Shown here: positions 1 through 6,791 of the stretch, piece after piece
How the letters are laid out: the number at the start of each line of letters is the position of its first letter
Numbering within the stretch: position 1 is the stretch's first letter
Assembly (NCBI GenBank): GCA_965363675.1
Contig: CBDTTW010000052.1
Location: 1-17,411, forward strand
Direction: 5' to 3'
Origin: CBDTTW01 sp965363675
GTDB lineage: Bacteria; Bacteroidota; Rhodothermia; Rhodothermales; DASSAV01
Length of the DNA: 17,411 nt
Notes under the pieces: model-generated
Told to the model about the DNA's origin: nothing
The model's database searches: none
The model's input: only the letters and a program-made list of their open reading frames with translations
Made by a program: the position numbers and the translations under genes

Positions 1-280
1 CGCGCGCCGAAGGCCCCGCCCCCGGGTGCGGGCGCCACGCCCCGGCGCGCCACTCCCACGTGTCGGCCAGGCGCGCCGCCCCGACGCCGCCGAAAACGAC
101 GAAGGCGCTGCGCCGGGCGTCGTAGGCCGAGGCCGCGTAATTGCGCGCCGGAGGCGTGCGGCCCTCCGGCGGTCGCCCCTCCGAGGCCGTGCAGCCGGAG
201 AGCAGCGCCAGCGCCGCCGGGAGCCATAGCAAAACGCCGCCCCGGCGGGCCGCCTGCCGTTCAGGTTTTGTTTGATGCAT
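1..280 (-). CDS. Kelch-repeat lipoprotein, N-terminal part (runs off left edge)
   Basis: The reverse strand reads from ATG at 280 without a stop to base 1, giving 93 residues of a longer protein. Residues 15-30 are hydrophobic and end in the lipobox LLSGC (Cys30), so this is a probable lipoprotein carried to the cell envelope. Residues 51-78 contain YDARRSAFVVFGG followed by DTWEW and a further Trp, the pattern of a kelch / galactose-oxidase-type beta-propeller blade; GPSAR at the end resembles the linker into the next blade. Such propellers usually act as surface binding or scaffold domains, and no catalytic role can be claimed from one blade. There is no clear ribosome-binding site before the ATG. 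The gene is divergent from the TonB-receptor operon and shares a 136-bp control region with it. The signal peptide and kelch motif make the reading frame convincing; the function is unknown. Confidence 0.75.
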   Translation of the reverse strand, partial: MHQTKPERQAARRGGVLLWLPAALALLSGCTASEGRPPEGRTPPARNYAASAYDARRSAFVVFGGVGAARLADTWEWRAGAWRPHPGAGPSAR

Positions 281-312
281 TTCGTGCCGCCGAAGGCGCG
301 TTTCGTGCCGCC
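280..312. repeat. 12-nt direct repeat, 21 bp apart, between divergent genes
   Basis: TTTCGTGCCGCC occurs at 280-291 and again at 301-312, so the copies are 21 bp apart, close to two helical turns. The pair sits immediately upstream of the kelch lipoprotein start (its first base is within the ATG) and about 105 bp before the TonB-receptor start. A pair of same-face direct repeats in a divergent control region is typical of a dimeric regulator site. This role is inferred from spacing and position only. Confidence 0.4.
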
Positions 313-328
313 CTCCCACGATTCACCT

Positions 329-356
329 TGCGTCCGGGGTAGGCGCGCTGTAGAAT
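329..356 (+). promoter_or_regulatory. Possible promoter of the TonB-receptor operon
   Basis: TTGCGT at 329-334 and TAGAAT at 351-356 are separated by 16 bp and resemble sigma-70 -35 and -10 boxes. Transcription would start near 363 and give a leader of about 55 nt. No good match to the Bacteroidota TTTG/TAnnTTTG promoter was seen. The -10-like box matches at five of six bases but the -35 is weak, so this is a tentative call. Confidence 0.25.
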
Positions 357-367
357 GAGGCTGCTTT

Positions 368-388
368 GCCCGCCGCCCGGCGGCGGGC
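368..388 (+). other. GC-rich hairpin in the leader of the TonB-receptor gene
   Basis: GCCCGCCGC at 368-376 pairs with GCGGCGGGC at 380-388, leaving a 3-nt loop. It lies between the candidate promoter and the start codon at 417, within the predicted untranslated leader. It has no T-tract, so it is not a canonical terminator. It could influence translation or simply reflect local GC-richness. Confidence 0.3.
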
Positions 389-416
389 CTGTCCTTTCGC
401 CGTGTCTTGAACCCCG

Positions 417-2726
417 TTGCGCGTGCATTGCTCCTCAAAAACCAGGCTGCTGCGCCGCCCGCTCGGGCTTGCGGCGGCGCTTCTGCTTCTGCTCGGGCCG
501 CGCGCGGCCGGGGCGCAGTCGTCCTCGGTCAGCGGCTTCGTCGTGGACGCCGCCAGCGGCGCGCCGCTTGAGCTGGCCACCGTGGCGTTGCGCCCCGACG
601 GCGGCGAGGCGCGCGGAGCCATAACCAACAAGGACGGCAGCTACCTCATCCCCCGCCTGAACGCCGGGCGCTACGTCTTCCAGGTGACGTACGTCGGCTA
701 CGAAACCTACACCGACACGCTCCAACTGGCCGCCGGGCAGCGCACCACGGTCAGCGTGCGTCTCACGCCGCTTGCCGAGTCGCTCGACGAGGTGGTGGTG
801 CAGTCCGAGCGCACCACGGGCGCCGCGCGTGTCACGGCGGGGCAGCAGACCATCCGCCCGGCCGACATTGCCCTCGTGCCCGCCCCCGACGTGAGCGCCG
901 ACCTCGTCAGTTATCTGACGACGATGCCCGGCATCGTCTCGACGGGCGACCGCGGCGGGCAGCTTTTCATTCGCGGCGGCGAACCCTGGCAGAACCTCGT
1001 CGAGATCGACGGCATGACGCTCTACCAGCCGTTCCACATCCTCGGCTTCTATTCGGCGTTCCCGGCCGAGATCATCAACCGCACCGACATCTACGCGGGC
1101 GGCTACGGCAGCCGCTTCTCCGGGCGCATCTCGTCGGTGATCGACGTATCGACGCGTACGGGCAACAACCGGCGCTTCGGCGGCACGGCCAGCCTCTCGC
1201 CGTTCGTCTCGGCGGCGCACATCGAAGGCCCGATCATCCCCGGCAAGGTCTCGCTGCTCGGCTCGGTGCGGCAGTCGGTGATCCAGCAAGGCATCGAGCC
1301 GCTGCTGGGCGAGCCGATGCCGTTCCATTTCGGCGATATGTTCGGCAAGCTGCACGCCGACCTCTCGGCCACGAGCCGCCTTTCGGCCACCTACCTGCAC
1401 ACCTTCGACCGGGGCGCGCTCGCCGAGGAAACCAGCGGCCGCACCCTCGACGAGCTGCGCTGGCAGAACACCGCCTACGGCGTGCGCTACCTCGTCATGC
1501 CGAAGCTGCTGCCCGTCGTGGCCGACCTCCACGTAAGCTACTCGCAGCTCGGATCCGAGCAAGGCCCTGAGGCCGCCCCGGTGCGCACCTCCGAGATCAA
1601 CAACACGCGCGTCTCGCTGGACGCCACGTTCTTCCGCGAGCGCGGCACGGTCGAGGCGGGCTGGAAGGCCGAGGTCATCAACCTGGGCAGCGAGCTGGGC
1701 GGGCTGTTCCAGAACACGTTCACGAGGAACAGCAAAACGATCCACATGTCGGCCTACCTGGAGCCCGAGCTTCAGTTCGGCGCGCTCAAGGTGCGGCCCG
1801 GCATATCGTTCCAGCATACCGAGGTGCTGCCGGCGTCCTTCGAGCCGCGCCTGCGGATGGTGCTGGCCGGGCGCGACCAGCAGCTCAGCGCCGCCGTGGG
1901 CCTGTACCGCCAGGAAATCCTCGGCCTCAACGACCGCCGCGACGCCACGAGCGTCTTTACGGCATGGGCGCTCACGCCCTCGAAAACCGCCCGGAACCAG
2001 CAGGATCTGCTGGCAGGCAACGTCCCCGAGGCGTGGCACTTCATCCTGGGCTACCGCGCCGAGCCGGCGCCGTGGCTGGAGCTTTCGCTGGAGGGCTACC
2101 ACAAAATCCTGAAGCACCTGTTCGTGCCCGAGTGGACGGCGTTCCCGCAGTTCACGACGCGCCTGCAACCCGCCGACGGCCGCTCCTCCGGCTTCGACGC
2201 GCGCGCCGAGGTGCGGCGCGGACCGTTCTACACGTACGTCAACTACGGCCTCTCGTTCACGCGCTATAACGCGCAGCAAGAGACGCTGGAGCTGTGGTAC
2301 GGCCGGGAGTCGCTGGACTTCCGCCCGCCGCACGACCGCCGCCACCAGGTCAACGGCCTCGTCTCGATGGAGGCCCTCGGGGCGACCTGGAGCGCGCACT
2401 GGGAGTTCGGCAGCGGCCTGCCCTACAGCCAGGCCCTCGGCTTCGACGGCTTCATCCTCATGAACGGCCTCGTCGATGTGGGGCAGCAAGGCTCGCAGCG
2501 CGTCATCTACGCCTCGCCCTTCAACGCCGTACTGCCGACCTACCACCGCCTCGATCTCTCGGCGGAGCGCTCGTTCCGCATCGGCGCGGCCGACCTGACG
2601 CTTCAGGGCAGCCTCATCAACTCGTACGACCGGCGCAATTTGTTCTACCTGGACATCTTCACGCTCCAGCGGGTAGACCAATTGCCGCTCATTCCTTCCC
2701 TCGGCATCAAAGTAGCCTTCGAGTAG
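417..2726 (+). CDS. TonB-dependent outer-membrane receptor with carboxypeptidase-D-like N-domain
   Basis: This 769-residue protein is predicted to be an outer-membrane gated barrel that imports an unidentified substrate using TonB energy. Residues 1-33 form a signal peptide (Arg-rich start, Leu-rich core, cleavage after AGA). Residues about 37-116 are a carboxypeptidase-D regulatory-like beta-sandwich (SGFVVDAASGAPLELATV, then NKDGSYLIPRL), common at the front of Bacteroidota receptors. The plug follows at about 120-235 (LDEVVVQSER, LFIRGGEPWQNLVEIDGM), then an aromatic-rich barrel to the C-terminus (GIKVAFE). The length is shorter than SusC-type receptors and fits the class paired with DUF4249 proteins. 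An in-frame stop at 408-410 limits the start to TTG 417 or GTG 423; no Shine-Dalgarno sequence is visible. Its stop is 2 bases from the next ATG, so the two genes are almost certainly co-transcribed and probably translationally coupled. The substrate cannot be told from sequence. Confidence 0.92.
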   Translation: MRVHCSSKTRLLRRPLGLAAALLLLLGPRAAGAQSSSVSGFVVDAASGAPLELATVALRPDGGEARGAITNKDGSYLIPRLNAGRYVFQVTYVGYETYTDTLQLAAGQRTTVSVRLTPLAESLDEVVVQSERTTGAARVTAGQQTIRPADIALVPAPDVSADLVSYLTTMPGIVSTGDRGGQLFIRGGEPWQNLVEIDGMTLYQPFHILGFYSAFPAEIINRTDIYAGGYGSRFSGRISSVIDVSTRTGNNRRFGGTASLSPFVSAAHIEGPIIPGKVSLLGSVRQSVIQQGIEPLLGEPMPFHFGDMFGKLHADLSATSRLSATYLHTFDRGALAEETSGRTLDELRWQNTAYGVRYLVMPKLLPVVADLHVSYSQLGSEQGPEAAPVRTSEINNTRVSLDATFFRERGTVEAGWKAEVINLGSELGGLFQNTFTRNSKTIHMSAYLEPELQFGALKVRPGISFQHTEVLPASFEPRLRMVLAGRDQQLSAAVGLYRQEILGLNDRRDATSVFTAWALTPSKTARNQQDLLAGNVPEAWHFILGYRAEPAPWLELSLEGYHKILKHLFVPEWTAFPQFTTRLQPADGRSSGFDARAEVRRGPFYTYVNYGLSFTRYNAQQETLELWYGRESLDFRPPHDRRHQVNGLVSMEALGATWSAHWEFGSGLPYSQALGFDGFILMNGLVDVGQQGSQRVIYASPFNAVLPTYHRLDLSAERSFRIGAADLTLQGSLINSYDRRNLFYLDIFTLQRVDQLPLIPSLGIKVAFE

Positions 2727-2728
2727 CA

Positions 2729-3634
2729 ATGCCAAAGCTTTCCCTTAACCGCGGCCTGCTGCTCCCGGCGTGCCTGTTCCTGGCCCTCGCCGTGGCCGGC
2801 TGCGAGGAGGACGTGACGGCCGTAGTGGGCATCGACCGCCCGTTTACGGCCTACGGCGTGCTCAACCCCGAGGCCGACACGCAGAAGGTGCGCGTCTTTC
2901 CGATCACGACGCTGCTCGAAAAAGACCGCTCGGAGCGCATCGACGCCGTAGTAAGCTCCGTCGATCAGGCCACCGGCGCGCGCACGGCCTGGCGCGACTC
3001 GCTCGTGCGCTACGCCGACGGCAGCGTGGGGCATCTGTTCTGGGCGCCCTTCCGAGCCGCCTACGGCCACACGTACCGCGTCGAGGTGGCGCCCACCGAC
3101 GGCGGCGGGGCCTCCAGCTACGCCGGCGTCGTCGTGCCGCCGCGCATCGAGGCCGTCGTGGAGCCCGCCACGGGCTTGGCCCCCCAAATCTCGATTCCGG
3201 TGCAGATCAACGGCGAGGCCCCGCGCCTGATCCAGGTGACCGCCGATTACTACGTGCGCTACGACTCGCTCGGCTTCCCGGTCACCACCATCTCAATCCC
3301 TTACACCTCGCGCATGGTCAAGACGGCCGGCGGCTGGCGCGTCCAACTCGACCTGGACGACGACTACCGCGCCGTCGAACTCGACCTGCGCGCGCGCAAC
3401 CTCTACCGGCAGCGCTACGGCATCGCGCTGCTCACGATCACGCTGCGCGCGATGGTCGTGGACGCCGCCTGGAACCCGCCGAACGGCGTTTTCGACGCCA
3501 ACGTGCTCGTCGAGCCGGGCGTAATGACCAACGTCGAGAACGGCTTCGGCTTCATCGGCAGCGGCTACTACTTCAGCAAAACGTGGCTGCCGGACCGCGC
3601 CGCCATTCGCGCGGTCGGCTTCCGCACCCTGTAG
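2729..3634 (+). CDS. DUF4249-type lipoprotein partner of the TonB-dependent receptor
   Basis: The 301-residue protein starts at ATG 2729, two bases after the receptor stop; this start places the signal peptide correctly (hydrophobic core, then lipobox AVAGC with Cys25). The residues right after the cysteine are Glu-Glu-Asp, an acidic run like the lipoprotein export signal described for surface-exposed Bacteroidota lipoproteins, so display on the outer face is likely (inference). The rest is beta-rich, with FTAYGVLNPEADTQKVRVFP near the start and NVENGFGFIGSGYYF near the end, the pattern of DUF4249 proteins. These are usually encoded next to a TonB-dependent receptor and presumably help capture its ligand. 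No enzymatic motif is visible. A strong hairpin follows 6 bases after the stop. Confidence 0.85.
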   Translation: MPKLSLNRGLLLPACLFLALAVAGCEEDVTAVVGIDRPFTAYGVLNPEADTQKVRVFPITTLLEKDRSERIDAVVSSVDQATGARTAWRDSLVRYADGSVGHLFWAPFRAAYGHTYRVEVAPTDGGGASSYAGVVVPPRIEAVVEPATGLAPQISIPVQINGEAPRLIQVTADYYVRYDSLGFPVTTISIPYTSRMVKTAGGWRVQLDLDDDYRAVELDLRARNLYRQRYGIALLTITLRAMVVDAAWNPPNGVFDANVLVEPGVMTNVENGFGFIGSGYYFSKTWLPDRAAIRAVGFRTL

Positions 3635-3640
3635 GCGCCG

Positions 3641-3678
3641 CGCGCCGGAGCCGCCCCCTGCGGGGCGGCTCCGGCGCG
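3641..3678. terminator. Perfect 17-bp hairpin between convergent genes
   Basis: CGCGCCGGAGCCGCCCC (3641-3657) and its exact complement (3662-3678) flank a 4-nt loop. It begins 6 bases after the DUF4249 stop and ends one base before the glgX stop on the opposite strand, so it sits where a bidirectional terminator is expected. Only two T residues follow on the plus strand and no T-run follows on the minus strand, so it may block readthrough or protect 3' ends rather than act as a textbook intrinsic terminator. Confidence 0.7.
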
Positions 3679-3679
3679 T

Positions 3680-5818
3680 TCAGGCCGGCTCGGCCTCCAG
3701 CACGACCACGCACGCCGGCGGCAGCGGAAACTCAGCCCCGCCCTCGAACGTCTCGCCCTGCACCTCCTCCGGCTGCGTCGCTAGGTTCACGCGCCAGCGC
3801 GCGATCTGCGGCAGATCGGGCAGGCGGAAGTTCATCTCGCCGTTGGCGTTGAACAGCACGAGGTAGCTGGTATAGTCCACGGCGTTGCCCTTCTCGTCGC
3901 GCGCGTCCACCGACTCGCCCGAGAGCAGCATCCCCATGGCCCGCTGGTAACTGTGGTCCCAGTCGTCCTCGTTGAGGGGCCGCCCCTCCGGATGCCACCA
4001 CGAAACGTCCTCCAGGCCGCTCGGGCCGGCGGCGCCGGTCAGGAAGTGGCGACGGTGGAACGACTCGTTGCTTTTGCGGAAGGCGACCACCTGGCGGGCG
4101 AAGTCCAGGAAGGACTGCTTGCGCTCGTCGAGGTCCCAGTCGTACCAGTTCAGCTCGTTATCCTGGCAGTAGGTGTTGTTGTTGCCCTGCTGCGTCCGCG
4201 ACAACTCGTCGCCGCCGAGGATCATCGGGATGCCCTGCGAAAGCACCATCGTCGCGAACAGGCTGCGCTTCATGCGCTCGCGCGCCGCCAGGATGCCGGG
4301 GTCGTCGGTCGGCCCCTCGACGCCGCAGTTGCAACTGCGGTTGTCGTCGTGGCCGTCGCGGTTGTCCTCGCCGTTGGCGTCGTTGTGCTTGTGCTCGTAG
4401 GAAACCAGGTCTTCGAGCGTGAAGCCGTCGTGCGCCGTCAGGAAGTTCACCGACGCGAACGGGCGCCGCCCCGAGTGGTTGTACATATCCGCTGAGCCGG
4501 CCAGGCGCTTCGCCAGCTCGCCGAGCGTCGCACCGTTCATGTTCGTCCAGAAACTGCGCACCGAGTCGCGGTAGCGACCGTTCCACTCCGCCCACTGCCA
4601 AGGAAAGCCGCCCACCTGGTAACCGCCCATGCCCACATCCCACGGCTCGGCGATGAGCTTGACCTGGCTGAGCACCGGGTCCTGCTGGATCACCTGGAAG
4701 AAGGGGCTCAGCATATCCACTTCGTAGAGCTTGCGCGCCAGCACGCTCGCCAGGTCGAACCGGAAGCCGTCCACGTGCATCTCGGTGGCCCAGTAGCGCA
4801 GGCTGTCCATGACCATTTGCAGCACGTGGGGGTTGCCCATGTCGAGGGTGTTGCCGGTGCCGGTAAAGTCCATGTAGTACCGGCTGCTCTGCGGCGACTC
4901 CTTGTAGTACGAAAGGTTGTCTACACCCCGGAACGAGAGCGTGGGGCCGAGGCGGTTGCCCTCAGCGGTGTGGTTGTACACCACGTCCAGCAGCACCTCG
5001 AATCCGGCGTTGTGCAGCCGGTCCACCATCTGCTTGAACTCCTCGACGGCGCGGTCCGGAGCGCTGGCGTAGGTAGGCTCGGGCGAGAAGAAATTGAGCG
5101 TGTTGTAGCCCCAGTAGTTCGTGAGGCCCTTTTGCACGAGGTGGCGATCCTGTAGGAAGGCATGCACCGGCAAAAGCTGCACCGAGGTGACGCCGAGGCG
5201 GTGCAGGTGGTCGATGATGGGATCCGAGGCGACGCCGAGGTAGCGGCCGCGCAGCTCCTCCGGCACGTCCGGATGCCGCTGCGTAATGCCCTTTACGTGC
5301 GCCTCGTAGATGATCGTATCGCGCCAGTGGATGTTGGGGCGGTTCGCGTCGGTCCACTCGAACTGCGGGTCGATCACCTCGCCCAGGGGCGCATACGGGG
5401 CGCTGTCGCGGTCCGAAAAGTCCAGGTCCTCCTGCGGGCTGCCGACGTGGTAGCCGAAAAGGCTGTCGTCCCAGGTGAGGCTGCGCCCGATGGTCTTGGC
5501 GTAGGGGTCGAGGAGGACCTTGTGCGGGTTGAAGCGGTGCGCCTCCTCCGGATTGTACGGCCCTTCAATGCGGTAGCCGTAGAGCTGCCCCGCCTTGACG
5601 CCCTTCAGGAAGCCGTGCCAGATGGGTCCGGTGCGGTCCTTGAGCACCCGCGTCGAGGCAGGCTTTTCGTCGCCGGCCTTGTCGAAAAAGACGAGTGTGA
5701 CCTTTGTGGCGTGCTCGCTGAAGATGGCAAAGTTGGCTCCGTCGGGCGTCAGCGTGGCCCCGAGCGGGAACGGCTTGCCTTCGAGCAGCTCGACTTCGTT
5801 CAGTACCTGAACTTCCAT
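3680..5818 (-). CDS. glgX: Glycogen debranching enzyme GlgX (isoamylase-type, GH13)
   Basis: This 712-residue cytoplasmic enzyme hydrolyses alpha-1,6 branch points of glycogen limit dextrins, working with glycogen phosphorylase. Residues about 12-105 are a CBM48-type N-domain (PFPLGATLTPDGANFAIFSE). The GH13 barrel follows, with DVVYNHTAEGN (278-288), the nucleophile Asp355 in GFRFDLA, the acid/base Glu391 in LIAEPWD and the transition-state Asp464 in TAHDG, so all three catalytic carboxylates are present. SQGIPMILGGDE (527-538) and NNNTYCQDNELNWYDWD (546-562) are typical of GlgX/TreX. A C-terminal beta-domain (about 600-712) completes a normal family length. ATG 5818 is chosen because the family N-terminus follows directly; no Shine-Dalgarno sequence is seen. 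No other glycogen gene lies in the window, so it appears to be transcribed alone from the AT-rich stretch upstream. TreX-like trehalose or maltodextrin metabolism is an alternative setting for the same activity. Confidence 0.95.
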   Translation of the reverse strand: MEVQVLNEVELLEGKPFPLGATLTPDGANFAIFSEHATKVTLVFFDKAGDEKPASTRVLKDRTGPIWHGFLKGVKAGQLYGYRIEGPYNPEEAHRFNPHKVLLDPYAKTIGRSLTWDDSLFGYHVGSPQEDLDFSDRDSAPYAPLGEVIDPQFEWTDANRPNIHWRDTIIYEAHVKGITQRHPDVPEELRGRYLGVASDPIIDHLHRLGVTSVQLLPVHAFLQDRHLVQKGLTNYWGYNTLNFFSPEPTYASAPDRAVEEFKQMVDRLHNAGFEVLLDVVYNHTAEGNRLGPTLSFRGVDNLSYYKESPQSSRYYMDFTGTGNTLDMGNPHVLQMVMDSLRYWATEMHVDGFRFDLASVLARKLYEVDMLSPFFQVIQQDPVLSQVKLIAEPWDVGMGGYQVGGFPWQWAEWNGRYRDSVRSFWTNMNGATLGELAKRLAGSADMYNHSGRRPFASVNFLTAHDGFTLEDLVSYEHKHNDANGEDNRDGHDDNRSCNCGVEGPTDDPGILAARERMKRSLFATMVLSQGIPMILGGDELSRTQQGNNNTYCQDNELNWYDWDLDERKQSFLDFARQVVAFRKSNESFHRRHFLTGAAGPSGLEDVSWWHPEGRPLNEDDWDHSYQRAMGMLLSGESVDARDEKGNAVDYTSYLVLFNANGEMNFRLPDLPQIARWRVNLATQPEEVQGETFEGGAEFPLPPACVVVLEAEPA

Positions 5819-5870
5819 ATGCTTAAATGGTCTTATAGTTGTAGAAGATGTTTATATTTCTTTGGAGGAG
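5819..5870 (-). promoter_or_regulatory. AT-rich leader and probable promoter of glgX
   Basis: This is one of the few AT-rich stretches in the window. On the minus strand it contains TATAAA (about 30 bases upstream of the ATG) and TATAAG closer to the start, either of which could serve as a -10 element. I could not find a convincing -35 or a Bacteroidota -33/-7 pair at the right distance, so the exact promoter is unresolved. Confidence 0.3.
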
Positions 5871-5877
5871 CTTCACA

Positions 5878-5912
5878 CGCGGCTCAAAGCCCGGGAACGG
5901 GCGCCGAGCGCG
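5878..5912. repeat. Two-tier inverted repeat upstream of glgX
   Basis: The inner stem GCCCG (5889-5893) / CGGGC (5898-5902) closes a GGAA tetraloop, which is of GNRA type when read on the plus strand. An outer stem pairs 5878-5885 with 5906-5912 with one bulged G. It lies 60-95 bp upstream of glgX and could be an operator or a structured transcript element. The structure is seen in sequence; its role is unknown. Confidence 0.3.
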
Positions 5913-6227
5913 CAAGGAGCGGCAAATCCGTTTACGACTTATGCCTTCGCCGAATTTTATCACAGTACTCTGCATCAGAAGGCATCGAAGCGGGGTGTAA
6001 AGCCCGATTGCACGTTTTGCGGAGAGCAGTATAACGTCTTGAAAACGCAAGCTCTCTGCGCAACTTGTTCTTTTCTTGGAATCCCCGCGCGTCCGCTTCG
6101 GCAGCCTCTGATCCGCGACGCAGCAACCCGGCAGCGCGGCGCCGCATCGGAATATAAGCGCCCTGACGACCGGGCAATCCCCTAGGGGCTTTTCAGCATT
6201 CCCCCGAGAGCGCACCGCGCGGGCTTG

Positions 6228-6276
6228 GAGCCGGGGAGCGAGTATATTGCAACGTAGGCCTCCCCTATGCCGGCTC
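6228..6276. repeat. Inverted repeat bracketing a TATATT box before the response regulator
   Basis: GAGCCGG (6228-6234) is the reverse complement of CCGGCTC (6270-6276), and GGAG just inside (6235-6238) can pair with CTCC (6260-6263). The intervening bases include TATATT (6243-6248), a possible -10 box about 90 bp before the regulator start at 6336. This arrangement would let a bound protein or cruciform cover the promoter. No good -35 is visible, so the assignment is tentative. Confidence 0.3.
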
Positions 6277-6335
6277 GGGAGGTTCTGTGCAAGAGCCCCT
6301 GTGCTCTGTTGTTGCGCCTCAAGCCCCCGCCTCCT

Positions 6336-6791
6336 ATGAGTCCTCATTCCTTCGGCCCTATCACTATCATCCTGGCGGAGGACGATCCGGACGATCAGAT
6401 GCTCATTCTGCGGGCGGCCGAGGCCAACGCCTTCCCCGGAGCCGTACGCGCGGTGAGCAACGGCGAGGAGCTGATTGCGCACTTGCACGCCTGCCTCGAC
6501 AAAGCCCCGGGCGGCGCGCACGAACTCCCCAACCTCATCCTGCTCGACCTGAACATGCCGCTCATGGACGGGCGTGAGGCGCTTCAGGAGATCAAGCGGC
6601 ATCCGGTGCTGCGCGGCATTCCGGTGGTGGTGTTCACCACGTCTACGGCCCCCGAGGACATCGCCTATTGCTACGGGCAGGGCGTGAACGCCTACGTCGC
6701 CAAGCCCGCGCGCTTCGAGGATTTGCAGCACGTGCTCCGGGCCGTCAAGTCGTTCTGGTTCGAGACGGCGCAGCTTCCGGGTCGGTATTAG
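6336..6791 (+). CDS. Single-domain response regulator (Rcp1/CheY-like receiver)
   Basis: The 151-residue protein is a stand-alone receiver. The acidic pocket is EDDPDD (Asp16, Asp17), the phospho-acceptor is Asp71 in LLDLNMP, the switch Thr is in VFTTS (101-102) and the conserved Lys123 is in AKPARF. All receiver-defining residues are present, and the long 48-65 segment (HACLDKAPGGAHELPN) is typical of the Rcp1 subgroup that pairs with phytochrome-like or PAS-containing kinases. ATG 6336 is preferred over the in-frame ATG 6267 because the receiver starts right after it and the extra 23 residues are low-complexity. No output domain follows, so it acts as a phosphate shuttle or through protein contacts. 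Its last 47 bases overlap, tail to tail, the response regulator on the other strand. The hybrid kinase encoded nearby on the minus strand is the obvious candidate partner. Confidence 0.9.
   Translation: MSPHSFGPITIILAEDDPDDQMLILRAAEANAFPGAVRAVSNGEELIAHLHACLDKAPGGAHELPNLILLDLNMPLMDGREALQEIKRHPVLRGIPVVVFTTSTAPEDIAYCYGQGVNAYVAKPARFEDLQHVLRAVKSFWFETAQLPGRY

Larger units (their letters stand above)
5819..6335. other. 517-bp gene-poor interval between divergent glgX and a response regulator
   Basis: I see no convincing gene here. Base composition is clearly more balanced than in the flanking genes. One open frame (plus strand, TTG 5862 to 6185, 107 codons) encodes CTFC and CATC pairs separated by 12 residues, but its third codon positions are only about half G/C, unlike the real genes around it, and the rest of it resembles no family I know. 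The interval also holds two inverted repeats (5878-5912 and 6228-6276). It probably contains the control regions of both divergent genes, and possibly a decayed gene or a small RNA. Confidence 0.5.

Noticed and set aside
26..229. 67-codon plus-strand frame at the left edge
   Set aside because: Arg/Ala/Pro-rich; the minus strand here encodes a lipoprotein signal and kelch motif that explain the sequence.
435..2735. 766-codon open frame on the strand opposite the TonB receptor
   Set aside because: Arg/Ala/Val-rich translation with no motif, exactly antisense to a gene with clear domains; long antisense frames are expected in GC-rich DNA.
5862..6185. 107-codon frame with two CxxC pairs as a real zinc-binding protein
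   Set aside because: TTG start, no ribosome-binding site, no third-position GC bias and no recognisable fold; kept only as an observation about the interval.
6267..6335. Upstream ATG at 6267 as the start of the first response regulator
   Set aside because: The added 23 residues are unrelated to receivers, and the receiver fold begins right after the ATG at 6336.
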